64,000 bases of DNA from the NCBI GenBank assembly GCA_029783825.1, contig JAREIK010003356.1, positions 117,649 through 181,648 of the forward strand. Reading direction: 5' to 3'. This DNA comes from Sapria himalayana. Its lineage: Eukaryota > Streptophyta > Magnoliopsida > Malpighiales > Rafflesiaceae. Under the pieces are notes generated by a model. The model was not told where the DNA came from. It did no database searches and saw only the letters and a program-made list of their open reading frames with translations. A program made the translations under genes and the position numbers. Below are positions 13,732 through 26,800 of the stretch, piece after piece; the stretch's first letter is position 1, and each line of letters opens with the position of its first letter.

Positions 13732-14970
13732 TCTTATTCATCAATGTATCTACCGACAGTGCATAAAGTATAATATATCCATTCATTGTTGTTGCTTTCT
13801 CTCCCTCTGCTCCTTCGATCATCATTTTTCTACTGTGACAAAGATGTATGAGTCATGGCACAATTGTTAAGTGAAAAATCTCATCACTTATAGAAGCTTT
13901 GTACGAGGAACAATGCGGTATCATATCTGTAAAAAAATTAAACCACTTAGTCAAATTAAAAAAAGTTATGTTTTGATACATATTTAATCATGTAGTATAT
14001 ATGTAAATATATACTAGCATTTCACTCGTAGATATATGAATGCAGTATATGTACATATAAATAGTAGTATTATGTGTACATATAAACTGAGTACAAATAT
14101 ACTTAGTATATACGTACATAAAATAATGTAGTATTAAATGTATCTATATACTGACTTTATTTGTATGTATATATCTCATTTGGTGCTGTTGCTGCTGCTC
14201 CCCCTGCCACTCCTACCACTGCTATCGTTGCCACTATCACTATCAATACCACTACTATTTTCGCCACTACTGCCATCATCGTTGCTGCTGGAAGATGTGG
14301 TCGTCGTTGCTGCCGCCACGGCTACTACTACTGCCATCACTGCCGGTGCAACCGCTTCATGCAACTCTGCCATTACCATTGCTGCTACCGCTACCGCACC
14401 ACTGCCGTTGCCACCTCTACCGCTGCTGCCACTAATTCTGGTGCTGCATATGCTTCTTGTGCAGGTGTTGCTACTGCCGCTGCCGCCGTTGCTTCCGGTG
14501 TAGCCTCTACTATAGCCGCTACCTCTACCTACTATGCAACCATTCCTAGCGATGCTGCTCCCACCGCTACTGCCGCAGCCACATCTACCACCACTGCCAC
14601 TTCTGCTGCCGCCACTGCCATCGCGGCCGCTACATTGATGTTGATAATAGGCTTTTACATATCTATAATAGGATAAAACTCTACCCAAAAAATTCGAAGA
14701 CACACAAACATTTTCACATATATATAAAAAATAGTTATTATAGATATGAACAAACACAAATTAAAGTTAATTGTCATACAGCTTAAACTAAAATTTAATT
14801 AAATAATTTAATATTTTTATATTAAATTTAATATAAACAGAAACTATAAATCAAAATATTTTATTAAACAAAAAAAATTCATTTAATAACTTATTCTAAT
14901 ACAATATTTTAAATAACTAAAAAAAATAACAAAAATTATATTACATATTAGTAATCAATATATTAGCGAC
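13732..14970 (+). repeat. Interior tandem unit of the CACTA family, copy 1 (13-kb locus)
   Basis: The unit carries the landmark GTGCATAAAGTATAAT near 13,760, a TTTCTCTCCCTCTGCTCC box, TATA/GTACATA-rich text and then the trinucleotide array. The landmark recurs at about 14,973, roughly 1.21 kb on, so a second, truncated unit follows to 15,300. The same arrangement, with a 1.27-kb period, is found at 30.8-33.0 kb. Confidence 0.75.
14176..14640. repeat. Degenerate (GCY/ACY)n trinucleotide array
   Basis: The stretch consists almost entirely of three-base steps GCT, GCC, ACT, ACC, GTT and ATC. It therefore stays open in several frames on both strands and gives Ala/Thr-, Leu/Pro- or Ser/Gly-rich pseudo-proteins. 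Multi-frame openness together with compositional triviality argues against a coding gene. Two related arrays lie at 31,375-31,893 and 32,648-32,996 in the same relative place within their units. Confidence 0.9.
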
Positions 14971-15299
14971 TATGCATAAAGTATAATCTATCAATTAATT
15001 AACATTACTTTCTCTCCCTCTACTGTTCTAATCACCAACTTTCTACTACGAAAAAGCTGTCTGAGTCATGGTGCTTCATGTTTGTTGAAATATGTCTTCA
15101 CTTATACAAGCTTTGTATGGAAAATAATGCGGTACAACATTTGTAAAAAATTTAAACCACTAAATTAAATCAAAATAAATTTTAAAAAAACTATGTTTTG
15201 ATAAATATATTTTACTGCAGCAAAAATGTACATATATACTAACATTTTACATGTATATGTATTACTATAGTAGTTGTACATATAACTTACAATATTATA

Positions 15300-15513
15300 T
15301 GACATATAGACATATAAACAAATAGATAGATTAATAGATAGATAGATATAAAGATAGACAGCTAGAAATAAAGATATAGATAAATATATCGATATAAATA
15401 TAAATAGATAGACATATAGACACATAGAATAATAAACATATAGACAAATAGATAGATAGATACATAGACTAATAAACTAATTGATAGATAGACTTATAAA
15501 GAGATAGACATAT

Positions 15514-15548
<35 letters not shown>

Positions 15549-16881
15549 ATGACATGAAGACAAATAGATAGATAGATTGATTGATTGATATACAGATAGA
15601 CTAATAGATAGATAAATTGATAGATAGATATATAGATAAACAAATAGATAAATAGACACTGACATATAGATAGGTTGCTAGATATACTGATATATATATA
15701 TATATATATAGCCAAATAGATAGATAGATACATAGATAGATCAGATAGACATATAGATAGATAAACAAATAAACATATAGATAGACAGACAGACAGATAG
15801 ATAGACTAATAGACTAATATACTCATAGACTGATAGATAGATAGAGAGAAAGATAGATAGACAGAAATGCATATTGAAAAATAGAAAATTGATAGATCGA
15901 TAAATAGATAAATAGATAGATAGACATATAGATAAATAGACAGATATATATATTTAAAATAGATATAGAGATAAATAGATATATAGCTAGTCAATTATAT
16001 AGATAAACAAATAGACAAATAGATAGATAGAGATAAATAGATATACAAATAGTTTTAAAATAAATAAATAAATAGACAGCCAAATAGAGAGATGGTCGGA
16101 CATATATATTTAGATAAAAAGATATTAAGATAGTCATATAGTCATACAGACAAATAATAGATAGACAGATAGGTAGACATATAGGTAGATATATAGATAA
16201 AAATATAGATAGATAGATAGACAGACAGATAGACAGACAGATTGATAGATAGATAGAAAGATATGCAGATAGACATATAGGTAGGTACTCATATAAAAAT
16301 ATACACAGATAGTCAGAAAGATATATAGATAGTTAGATAGTTAGCCAGATAAAGAGACATATAGATAGATAAATAGATAGACATATATACATATAGACAA
16401 AAAGACATATAATAGATAAATAGATATATAGATAGATAGGATGATAAATAGTTAAAAATATAGATAGATAGATAGCCAAATAGACAGAAAGATAGATAGA
16501 AGATAGATAGACTAGTATACTAATAGACTAATAGACTGATATACTGATAAAGAGAAACACATATATACATATCGACAGATGATACATAGATAGATAGGTA
16601 GATAGATATATAGATAGATAGATAGATTGATTGATATATATATATATATATATAGTTAGATAGATAGACAGATAGATAGATAGACAAATAGACATATAGA
16701 CAGATAGATAGTTAGTTAAATAGAAAGATTGTTAGACAAATAGACATATAGTCAGATACATAGATAAATAAATACTCAGATACATAAATAAATAGACAGT
16801 TAGATAGTTAGATAGATATATCATCAAATTGAATTATAAATAGAAATTCAATCATTATATAAATTGATAGATAGATAGATA
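15300..16881 (-). repeat. Second (TAGA)n tract
   Basis: This is TAGA repeat in the same orientation as 10,346-13,221, with short TA runs at about 15,518-15,544, 15,692-15,709 and 16,638-16,652. It lies between the truncated CACTA fragment and a copia LTR that starts within GATAGATA. It may be the continuation of the first tract split by the CACTA insertion. Confidence 0.95.
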
Positions 16882-18548
16882 TGTTAGAGTATCCACTAAA
16901 ATTCAATCATTAAATGATTCTTTTGGGACTTTTGTATCATATCTTATATGTATAAATGCATCATTTTATATTTATTATATTTTTTAGATCTTTGCAAATA
17001 TAAGATGAATATAATATTGCCCTAGGGTGATTTATTCTAAGGAAAATTAGTCTAAATTTTCCCTAGTCATGTATTAATAATCAAGGAAAATATTAATACA
17101 TTAAGACTAGCATGTAGGTTAACTAATATGAGATATTAAGTTAAAACATGAGTATATGTTGGAAAACATTTACTAAACTAACCTGCAATTAAAATATTAC
17201 AAGAATTGTGATATAAGTGTCTTAAACATTCTCCTCGTGACTATTACTATAAATTATCTTTTGACCTGAAGTCACTTCGGTTGCCTACTTAAGAAGGTGT
17301 ATTCTTTAGATTGAGTAGATGCCACCTGTAACAAGAATGGTTATAAATTTTTTAATATGTATATAATAAATTATGTAGAGGAATGTGATTTATGTAGATG
17401 GAATTTGTCTCATTGATATAATAGAAGTGATATCAGTTGACCTCTTGATTGAGAAGGACTACTAAAATGCATGGTCATGCTGAAATAAATCAATATGAGA
17501 TATTAAGCTTAGCTTTTTAACTTAGTCTACTCAAAGATCAAGAAACATATAGATTGATGTGAGGATGGCATTATCCATGCCTCATAAATCAAACTAGATA
17601 TCATTGACAAAGAATTAAGTCTTACAATCAAATAAGTCACAAAATTAGCTTAAGTTGAATATATTATATTTTCATCAATTGGTTAGCAATGATGTATTGC
17701 TAATGATGTTCATTGCTTGTTTTTTTAAAATGAGATTTTAAAGTCACTACTAATGTTATGAGAACCTATTGGGTCACACACATAAAAACATATATATATT
17801 TGAAGATTATTTTATTTTAGTTAGACTAAAATAAACTAGGCATAATTTTAAGTCTGAAATTCATTTCAGATCTAAATCTAATTTGACTAAAGAGTTTGGT
17901 CCAATTAGTAAATGTTTGGACCTTTAAAAAGGGCACAAACTTAAAGCACACATTTCTCACTTTTAGAATGATGTGTCATTAATGACACGTCATTTTAATT
18001 AATGACACATCCTTTTCATTAATGACACATCCTTTTAGAAAGGTGTATGAAAAGCTAAAAGGTTTCATTAATGACACATTATATTAGAAAGATGTGTAAT
18101 AAACCAAATGGTTTAATTAATGCAGCATCCTTTTAGAAAGGTGCGTGAAAAACCAAAAGATTTCATTGATGACACATCCTTTTAGAAAGGTGTGTGAAAA
18201 ATCAAAATGTTTTATTAATGACACATCCTTTTAGTTAATGACACATCCTTTTAGTTAAAGACACATCCTTTTAGAAAGGGTTGTTAAAATAAAAAAGCTT
18301 ATATTAAATGTTATAGATACAAAATGAAAAAATATATATATAACAAAGATATGTTAGTGTGGATACTGGTAGAGGCACGAACACATGACTGTGCTAGAAT
18401 TAGACCAAACCATTCCGAATCAAAAATTTAATTTTTTTGCTACAATAGGTAACATACTTGTCCAACATTCAATTGTATTTACTTGGATCATTTGTAGGGT
18501 CCTAGTCAACTATGAAATTCTAATATGAAATTTATCTGAACCTTAACA
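16882..18548 (+). mobile_element. 5' LTR of a Ty1/copia retrotransposon
   Basis: The LTR starts TGTTAGAG inside the TAGA tract and ends AACA at 18,548, one base before a primer-binding site. Its length of about 1.67 kb is long for copia but seen in some lineages. No second copy of this LTR was seen in the window, which agrees with the element being cut off at 22,594. The LTR contains a minisatellite near its 3' side. Confidence 0.8.
17965..18285. repeat. Minisatellite inside the copia LTR
   Basis: The phrase TTAATGACACATCCTTTTAG occurs repeatedly. It is often followed by AAAGGTGTGTGAAAA and CAAAAGGTTTCA, giving long units of about 55-60 bp and short units of about 22 bp. Units differ by a few bases. 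The array lies where the LTR promoter might be, but no function is shown. Confidence 0.85.
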
Positions 18549-18549
18549 A

Positions 18550-18560
18550 TGGTATTAGAG
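18550..18560 (+). promoter_or_regulatory. Primer-binding site (initiator tRNA-Met)
   Basis: TGGTATTAGAG matches the usual plant copia primer-binding site TGGTATCAGAG with one C-to-T change, and it sits directly after the LTR end AACA. It would prime minus-strand DNA synthesis. Confidence 0.8.
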
Positions 18561-20031
18561 GGAGGTTGCGAATTGATTAAATTGTTTTATATATCTGTTT
18601 ATATTTGATATGAACAAACATATTATCATGATTATACAAATGATTTAAGAGCATTTTGATTAATCATGCATGAAACAGATCAATAATATTAATATGTTTA
18701 ATATGATTAAATAATATTGTTTGTAACTTGTTCATGTTAATTTGATTAATACGAATACTAAATTGTATTTATATGATAAACAAGAGTGTAGTGTGATTAC
18801 ATCAATGAATTAATATTATAGATGAAATTGTGATTAAACATAAGTGATTATTGATTCATTTAATTGTTATACGGAGATATTTAAATTTTAAAAAATTTTA
18901 TAGATGAAATTGTGATTTGATTAAAGTCATAAATCAGTTTTATAAATCAATTTTGTTTTGGTTAAGTGACGATGCCCCTTGACCCTACTAGGGGAAATGC
19001 CCCTAGGACTTCAAAATTTGAATGCCCTATAAATGATTAATTATAATCATGATAAGGTGATGTTTGAAGCATATTTTGCATGGTGCATGGTTATGGCTCT
19101 TTACCCCAAATGAATGGATTATGTATGTTGTTGTTGTAAGTTAAATACGCCCTCCGTGTCATGCCTTTTAATCTATAATTCAAGTTATAAAATTCTTTTC
19201 TCATTTAATTCCCCTCAAATATAACTTGAGATTTCCTTATAGATATGTAATATATGATTAGAAAAGTATTAAATTAGTAAGTTATTTTAAAGGAGAAAGC
19301 AACAAACAACATAAGACAACCAAGGAAGCACTTGGATAAGATGTAATACCTTTAGCTTGAGAAAATCATTTTAGTTCGGGCCATAATCATGTCATGTTTA
19401 TTTTGTGTTTGTGCAATATATGTTGTTATACAACTAGCCTAGTAAAATAAATACAAACATATTTAAATGTATGTGATGCATGTTAAATTCGTTGTTTTAC
19501 TAAACAATTAAAGATATCCCTCAAAATTAAAAATTAAGTCAATAAAAGATGCCTACCAAAGTTTGATACTCATTACTACCTCGATCAATATTATATAGGT
19601 TTGCCAAAGTGAAGTATTTTTATTTATCTTAGTAGAGTATGATATGATAATTGTGATATCCAACCTATTGAACTTTGGGTGAGACTTAACTAAGTTATCT
19701 CAATTAGATTGAGAACTTAGAAGCATAAAATTAGGAGATGCATCTATAAGATGGGCTAAGAACAAAATATATTATTCACCTAATTATCCAAGAGTTCTAT
19801 TAGATGTAATTGGTAAATATTACCTACCTAAATAGCTGAATTCTAGGCGTTTAGCCAAAGGTAACTCAAGACAAGGTCAAATATGGATCTTGGCCCACTA
19901 AAGATTAATTTAAAGAGAAAATTGAGGGATTGTTTTCAACCAAATAATTTAGTGGGAGGATCATTTAATAAAAGCCCTAATTAAATAAACTTTAAATATG
20001 ATACTAATTTCTGCATATGTTTCAGATTACC
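18561..20031 (+). other. Untranslated leader of the copia element
   Basis: There is no coding frame between the primer-binding site and the first gag-like ATG. It is AT-rich with no recognised motif. A leader of 1.5 kb is long and may include a small insertion. Confidence 0.5.
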
Positions 20032-22593
20032 ATGTCTACAAACATGTCTAACAACTTATCACTATGATTTGTCCTTGAGTAAGACAAGCTCAATGAAGCT
20101 AATTTTCTGGATTGGTATAGGAATTTGAGGATTGTCCTCAAACAAGAAAAAAAATTATATGTCCTAAAGTAGTCTATTCCTGAATCACCTGCTCCTAATA
20201 CTCCTCGTGCTGATAAGGATTCTCATAAAAGGTGTCAAGATGATGCTTTTGATATAACATGCATTATGCTTGCAACTTGAACTTTAATCTTCAGAAGCAA
20301 CATGAGAACATGGATGGTTATGATATGCTTGAACATTTAAAAATGACTATATCAAGAGCAAGCAAGGCATGAGAAGTAAAAGGTATCTAAGACCTTATTT
20401 AAATGCAAGATGATAGAAGTGAGGCCAATTGGAACTCATGTGCTCAAAAAGATTGGGTATATTGAGAATCTAGAAAGGTTGGGCTTTCCATTGAGCCAAG
20501 GGTTAGATACTGATTAATTTTTGCTATCATTGCCTAAAAACTATAATCAATTTGTCATGAATTACAACATAAATGAAATTGCCAAAACTCTGCCTGAGTT
20601 GTTATGCAATGTGAGAACTACTGAACAAAATCTTAAAAAGATTAAATCCATAATGATGGTGCAAAAGGGAAAAGGAAAACATAAATCTAAAGATAAGTGT
20701 AAACCCCAAACCAGAGGCAAGGAAAAATCTTCTGCATTGAAACCTAAGTGAGTGGTGGCTAAGAAATGTACTTGCTTTCACTATGGTCAGATTGGACATT
20801 GGAAAAGGAACTACAAACAATACTTGGAAGAATTGAAAAGGAAGAATGGAAGTGAGACTTCTACCTCTGGTATTTATGTTATTGAAATCAATTTATCTAC
20901 TTCTTCAATATGGGTATTAGATATCAGATATGCTTCTCACATTTGTAATAATGTGCAGGATCTTAGAAAGAGTAGATCATTGACAAAAAGCAATGTGTTA
21001 AATGAGAAATGTATATCTAAACTCCATAAATATTTACTTATAGACTCATTTGATCTTCAATCAAATGAAGTATGCAAGTCTTTTATTTTAGTAAAAATGA
21101 CTATAACTCCTTTTACTGGTCAAAAAAATGGTCAAATGATTTGTTAGGACATATACATAATGATGTATGTGGCTCTTTCAATATAATAACTAGAAGAGGC
21201 TACTAGTATTTCATTACATTTACTGATGATATCAGTAGTTATGGCTATATGTATTTATTGAAATAAAAGTCAGAATCCTTTGAAAATTTCAAAGAATTTA
21301 AGAATGAAGTACAAAATCAACATGGAAAAAGTATTAAGATACATAGATCAGATCAAGGTGGTGAAAACTTAAGCCAAGAGTTTCGCAATCATCTAGTTTA
21401 ATCTGGGATCATATCCCAACTCACTCTACCTGGAACACCACAATGAAATGGTGTATCAGAAAGGAGGAATCATACTCTGTTAGACATGGTATGATCAATA
21501 ATGAGTCATGTAGATCTTCCTTCTTCCTTCTAGAGTTATGCTCTAGGGATAGCTTTTTTCACACTTAACCATGTTCCATCTAAGGTAGTTACAGAGACAA
21601 CATATGAGATATGGCTAGTAAAGAGTCCCAAAATGTCTTTCATGAAGATTTAGGGTTGTGAACCTTATGTTAGACATCAAGTCTTAGAGAAGTTAGGATT
21701 CAATTCAGACAAATGCTATTTTTTAGGATATCCCAATGAAACAAAAGGATACTACTTTTATATTCACACACTAGGAAAAGTGATTTTTAAAAGAAATGGT
21801 GTTTTTCTAGAAAGAAAATTTATTTCTAGAAAAACTAGTGGGAGAAAAGAAGATCTCAAAGAAATTTGAGATATACAAACTAGCATTGTGTCCAGATTCT
21901 AAGATATGGTTGGTTGCCATGAGATCTAAAATGGAATACATGTATACCAACCAAGCATGGTCTTTGGTTGATCCACCTAAAAGGATAAATCTCATTGGGT
22001 GCAAATGGGTTTTTAAAAGAAAAATTGACATGGATGGTAATGTACATACCTTTAAAGGGATATTGGTTGCTTATGGTTTTAAAAAAAAGTCATGGAATAG
22101 GCTATGATGAAATCTTCTCACTAGTTGTGATGCTTAATTCCATTCTAATCTAACTTGTGATTAAAACTTACCATGATTATGAAATCTGGCAAATGAATGT
22201 TAAAACTACATTCCTTAATTGGAATTTATTTGAGGATGTGTACAAGACACAACCTGAAGGTTTTGTTGATCTAAAGGGTGCTAAAAAGAAATGTAAATTG
22301 TATAAGTCTATTTATGGATTAAAGCAAGCTTCAAGAAGTTGGAATCTTCGATTTGATAATGTAATCAAATAGTTTGGCTTTATTAAGATTAAGGATAAAC
22401 CTTATGTCTACAAAAGGATTAGTGGGAGTATAGTATTCTTTCTTATTTTCTATATAGATGATATACTTCTCATTAGAAATGATATCTCTTTCTTACAATA
22501 AATAAAGGCTTAGCTCGAAAATTGTTTCTCAAAGAAAGGCTTAGGTGAAGCTACATATATATTAAGCTTAAAGATCTATATAGATAGATCAAA
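20032..22593 (+). pseudogene. Ty1/copia gag-pol, decayed and 3'-truncated
   Basis: Translating across stops and frameshifts gives the copia order. Gag (KLNEANFLDWYRNLRIVLKQ) is followed near 20,764 by a zinc knuckle, CFHYGQIGHWKRNY, in which the second and last Cys are Tyr. The protease motif is WVLDIRYASH, with the Asp-Thr-Gly changed to Asp-Ile-Arg. The integrase core (TFTDDIS, IHRSDQGGE, NGVSERRN) keeps the acidic residues. Reverse transcriptase has GCKWVFKRK, YGLKQASRSWN and the active site YIDD at 22,451-22,462. At least a dozen in-frame stops (for example in gag at about 20,065 and 20,083) make it inactive. After ATYILSLKIYIDRS it is broken by the CACTA end at 22,594; RNase H and the 3' LTR are not found. 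Confidence 0.92.
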
Positions 22594-23215
22594 CACTACA
22601 AAAAAATGTTCATTTAATTAGGAAATTTTAGTTAGGGATCAATCTCTAGCTAAATTGCGAGGGAATAGCAATGGATTTCTGATTTTTCATTGAAATAAAA
22701 ATTTGCAATGGATTAGCAACAGAATTGCCACGTAAATTCCACACAAAGAAAAGCGGAGAATTTAGTGATGGATTTAGCGACGGAATTTGTCTAGTAATTT
22801 CAACTAGAATATATAGATGAATTTAGCGACAGTATTTTCCTACCTAATTTCATCCGAAATATAGCAATGGACTTAGTGATTGAATTTTCCTAGCAAATTA
22901 AATCCGAAATATAGTGATGGATTTAGAGATAGAAATTACCTAGCTAATTACATGTAGAATATAGCGATGGATTTAGCGATGAAATTTCTCTAGCTAATTT
23001 CATCCAGAATATAGTGACTGATTTAGCGACGAAATTTTCCTAGATAATTTCATCCGGAAAACAGTGATGGTTTAGCGATGAAATTTCCCTAGCTAATAAA
23101 ATCAAGAATATAACGATAGATTTAGTGACAGAACTTTCCTACTAATTACATCAGGAATATTGCTATGGATTTAGAGATGGAATTTCTCTAGCCAATCTTT
23201 AATTATTTAATTTTT
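22594..23215 (+). mobile_element. CACTA element left end with subterminal repeats
   Basis: The terminus CACTACAAAAAAATG is followed by repeated TTTAGCGACGGAATTT and CCTAGCTAATTTCATCC blocks of about 60 bp, typical of transposase-binding subterminal repeats. The first 200 bp align well with the reverse complement of 57,303-57,100 (shared GGGATCAATC, CTAGCTAAATT, GGGAATAGCAA, GGATTAGCAA). Flanking bases are AAA here (22,591-22,593) and after the other end (57,304-57,306), which is a correct 3-bp target duplication. It interrupts the copia reverse transcriptase. Confidence 0.85.
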
Positions 23216-24420
23216 TAAAATTTATTATTTGTTTTAATATTTTATTTTATTTTGTTTATCAATTGTTTGTTATGGTCTATAGATGAGCGATTCTTGAAAG
23301 ACATATTCTCCTCGTAAAATTATAAAAAATGATATTAAAATAAATAATTTAAAATATATAATGATAAAAAAAATATATATATTAATAAGGACTAAAATAT
23401 CTATTTCTATGATTATAAATTTTTAAAAAAAGTATACGAAAAAATTTTCTAAAATTTTTAATTTAGAAACTTATTATTAAAGTAAGATTAAATAATTAAT
23501 TCTATAATTATAATAATTTGATAAGATATTTTAAAAATTAAATGAACATACATTAAAATTTGACTAATATAAAGGTAAAATAATTAATTGTATAATTAAA
23601 TAAAAAATATTTTTAAAAAAATTTTAATTGACGAATAAACTAGTAAATATTAATATTATTATAAGTATAAAAAAAATTTTATGATTATATGAAACTTTAA
23701 AAAAAATAATTTATATAAGATTTGAAAATCTTGAATTATAATAAAAATTTAATTTTTTTATTAAATTTAAAAGAAAATAAATTACTATTTAAAAATTAAT
23801 ACATAGATGTGTGCCCATACTAAAATTTATAAGAATTAAATGAGTAATAATTTTACTATTAGCTTTTAAAATTATGTCTTTATTAAAATAATAAATATAA
23901 CTTTTTTAATTATCTTCTCACTTTAAGTAATTTTTAGAATTTTAAAAATTATTAATGATATCAAATAATATGAAATTTTATGCCTTTAAAATTATTTCAG
24001 ATTATCTTCATAAAAATTAATATGAATTCTTAAAAATTTATAACCATAAAATATATATATTTATATATTTTTTAACATAAAAATTATTTTATAACTATTA
24101 GAAAAGTGACTAGAAGACAATTTATCTTTTCATGTATGTCTTATTATATGAAGTTTAAAAATTTTGTAGTTATTTGATTTTTTTTGTTATAAGGCTAAAC
24201 ATATATATTTTTTTAAAATTGTTTATATATTTATTATTTAATTAATTTTATAATAAAAAATAATAAGGTGTTTGTTTTTCATGTGTACTTGCTACATGCA
24301 CATGAATTTTGTTTAAAATATTTTGATAATAAATAAAAAAATTAGTCATTTTGTAAATTATATATTTATTGTTGATTTAATGTTTTTATAATGAAAAATT
24401 TAAATATTATGGTAAAATAT
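23216..24420. other. AT-rich DNA, no gene seen
   Basis: The stretch is dominated by A/T runs and has no open frame or recognisable protein similarity in either strand. It is probably non-coding interior of the CACTA element. Confidence 0.6.
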
Positions 24421-24880
24421 ATAGTCACTTGTTGTCGAGACACAAGACGCAACTCTAACTAGTGCCTAAGTCCTCCACAGTCTACCTCTATCTTTCGACA
24501 CTGATGCATCAAAACCTAATCAAAGAGTAAGTGAGAATTTATTATTGATTTGAAGTACGTTTGCTACCCTAATTCTTCATCGATTATCTTAAAGGAAAAG
24601 TGTGTGTTATGATTCTTTTATTTTTTATTTCTAAATTATTCTTCATTAATCACCATGGTATGCTTGGATTGCTTTTATAAATTGATTTGTATACATACTT
24701 CATGCATGTGTGATATAATGCGTTCTCATTGTGTGGTTGTTGATACTGCACAGCAGGTATACCGACTTGATTTTATTTTTTTTCCACTCGACAGCCTTGT
24801 GATTTTAAATGTTAATCACAAAATGGGTGTTGGTGTTTGTGGTGAGCAATGTGTATATAACAATATATTTAATATTTAAA
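24421..24880 (+). other. Possible leader or exon remnant, unrecognised
   Basis: Composition is less AT-rich than its flanks, and there is a 74-codon frame at 24,655-24,879 with several Cys residues in its first half. It lies about 1.8-2.3 kb inside the CACTA left end, where a first exon could lie, but I see no similarity to TNP2 or TNPA. Coding status is doubtful. Confidence 0.2.
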
Positions 24881-24889
24881 TAATAAATT

Positions 24890-25012
24890 ATTTAAATATG
24901 ATAATCCCAAGAGTAATAACACATAAATATATAAGTGTATTTTACTATATCTATAACTATAAAAATAGTGTACATGAACATAACTATATATAGATATAAC
25001 AACATATATTTA

Positions 25013-25074
<62 letters not shown>

Positions 25075-25240
25075 GTAGTTAACAATATGTATATCAACAT
25101 ATTACTATATATAATTGTATTTATCTACATCAATACCTATACATAGTCATATGTCTAAATATATATAATTACATGAAAAACTATATATAACTACATCTGC
25201 AACATGTATAACTACATGCTTCAGAAACTTAAGATCCATT
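24890..25240 (+). repeat. Divergent copy of the AACTATA-rich repeat, with (CA)n(TA)n
   Basis: Phrases such as ACAACATATATTTAATATAC, CTACATCAATACCTATACATA and TATAACTACAT match, in the same order, the tandem unit at 57.6-59.2 kb. A (CA)n run of about 36 bp and a (TA)n run (25,018-25,074) lie inside. This links the two places as one repeat family. Confidence 0.65.
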
Positions 25241-26230
25241 CATATCATTCATCTCATTCATACATGTTTTTTTTTGGATATTGTATTAATCTTTATCATT
25301 TTCCATATATTTTAGGAACTTAAATTTAATTTTTTCAACCTTAAATGTATTTTTATTGTATTTTTTATGTTTGTATAAATCATTATGATTTAATATGTTT
25401 AGGGGTTGTATTTTTGTTTCACTTAATATCATTTAACTAAAATTGATTTGTAATAAAATGTTCATTTATTTAAATTCATGTTGTAAATTTCTAAACAAGT
25501 AATAATATGTTTGTGTAATAAATATTATAAAAAATTTTAAAATATATATGTGATGTAGTTTCAATTTACAAAGATAAAGCTTTAAAAATAAAATTCATTT
25601 ACAAAATAAAATTTGTACTTCATAATATGCAATATGTTATATTTATTATAAATAAATAATGTTTGAAATGTATCTATTAATTACAAAAAAAATTTGTCAT
25701 GTATTCAACTTGAAAAAAAATTTGAAAATAATAATTAAAAAAAACAAATTCTTATATTTATATGGTCATTAATATTTTGAATAAAATAAAAATAAATAAT
25801 TACTTGTAGAAAAATTTACTCATATATTTATATGGTAATCTATTTTGTTTAAATATAATTAAAAAAATAATTGATTTTTTTACAAAACATTAAAGGCATG
25901 TATTTATATGCACAACATTATATTTGTTTGAATATTAAAGTTTCTAAAAATTTATTAATAACAATAAATAATAGGTAGAAATTTGTCATAGTTAGTAATA
26001 TTTTAATAAAAAAATTATATAGAAAAACAAAAACAATATTATCTATTTATGAACTATATTTTCATTTTTAACATAATTGTAAAAACAAAATTATTTACAA
26101 ATATGTCAAACTCATTTATTTATATAAGTATAATGATAGTTATTTTAATATATATATTAAAAGAACAACTATTTGAATAATATAGAAGCTCATATATTTA
26201 ATTCATAATTTCATTTTACGCATTCATATG

Positions 26231-26273
<43 letters not shown>

Positions 26274-26800
26274 CATGCATGCATACAGTCACACACACAA
26301 ATATTTGATTTAAATATAAAGAATTTATAATATTTTATAAATTATGTGCAATATATAATATTTTATTTTAATTAAATTTTCAAAATCAAAAAGTTTTTAA
26401 TACATTTACACACACACACGTGCACACACACACATATATATATATAATAGTTTCATGTGTAACTTTAAAAATACATTATGTATATAGGTATATGTGTGTG
26501 TTTGTGTGGGTGTACAGTAGTATATGCATGCATACAAGAATATACACACTACTTTGAAAATGTATATACATGTGTGAATAAATACAAATGTACAAATATG
26601 TGCATGATGATATATAATGAAGTGTAATGTATATGGATAGATAAATGTGTGTGTGTGTGTAGGGAAATGTATATGCACATATATATTTATGCATATATAT
26701 GTAAATATCAACATTGATTTTGAGAAGAAAAATACATGAGCACATAAATATTAACATGTTCTATAATTTTGTAAGAGCATGAGCAGAAAGTGACATTATT
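25241..26800. other. AT-rich DNA with CA/GT microsatellites, no gene seen
   Basis: It holds (CA)n at 26,234-26,270, ATGCATGCATGCATAC just after, CACACA text around 26,410-26,430 and GTGTGTGT text around 26,647-26,660. Minus-strand open frames at 26,406-26,757 are made of these repeats. No recognised protein is present. Confidence 0.7.

Larger units (their letters stand above)
13225..15300 (+). mobile_element. CACTA (En/Spm) element, left end and partial interior
   Basis: The terminus CACTAGAAGAAAAATC at 13,225 is followed by a subterminal stretch with TAGTGACGGATTACCGACGG. Both match the CACTA end at 30,275 (CACTACAAGAAAAATC, then TAGCGACGGATTACAGACGG). From 13,732 the two copies are again alignable, including GTGCATAAAGTATAAT, a trinucleotide array and its flanks. 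The preceding three bases are AAA, as at two other left ends here. No matching right end (TTGTAGTG) is present before the sequence turns into TAGA repeat at about 15,300, so the copy is truncated. No transposase frame is present. Confidence 0.8.

Noticed and set aside
14138..14757. Ala/Thr-, Leu/Pro- and Ser/Gly-rich frames at 14,138-14,757 and the similar ones at 31,331-32,043 and 32,586-33,054.
   Set aside because: Several overlapping frames on both strands are open over the same trinucleotide array. Openness follows from the absence of stop-forming triplets, and no frame is conserved between the three arrays.
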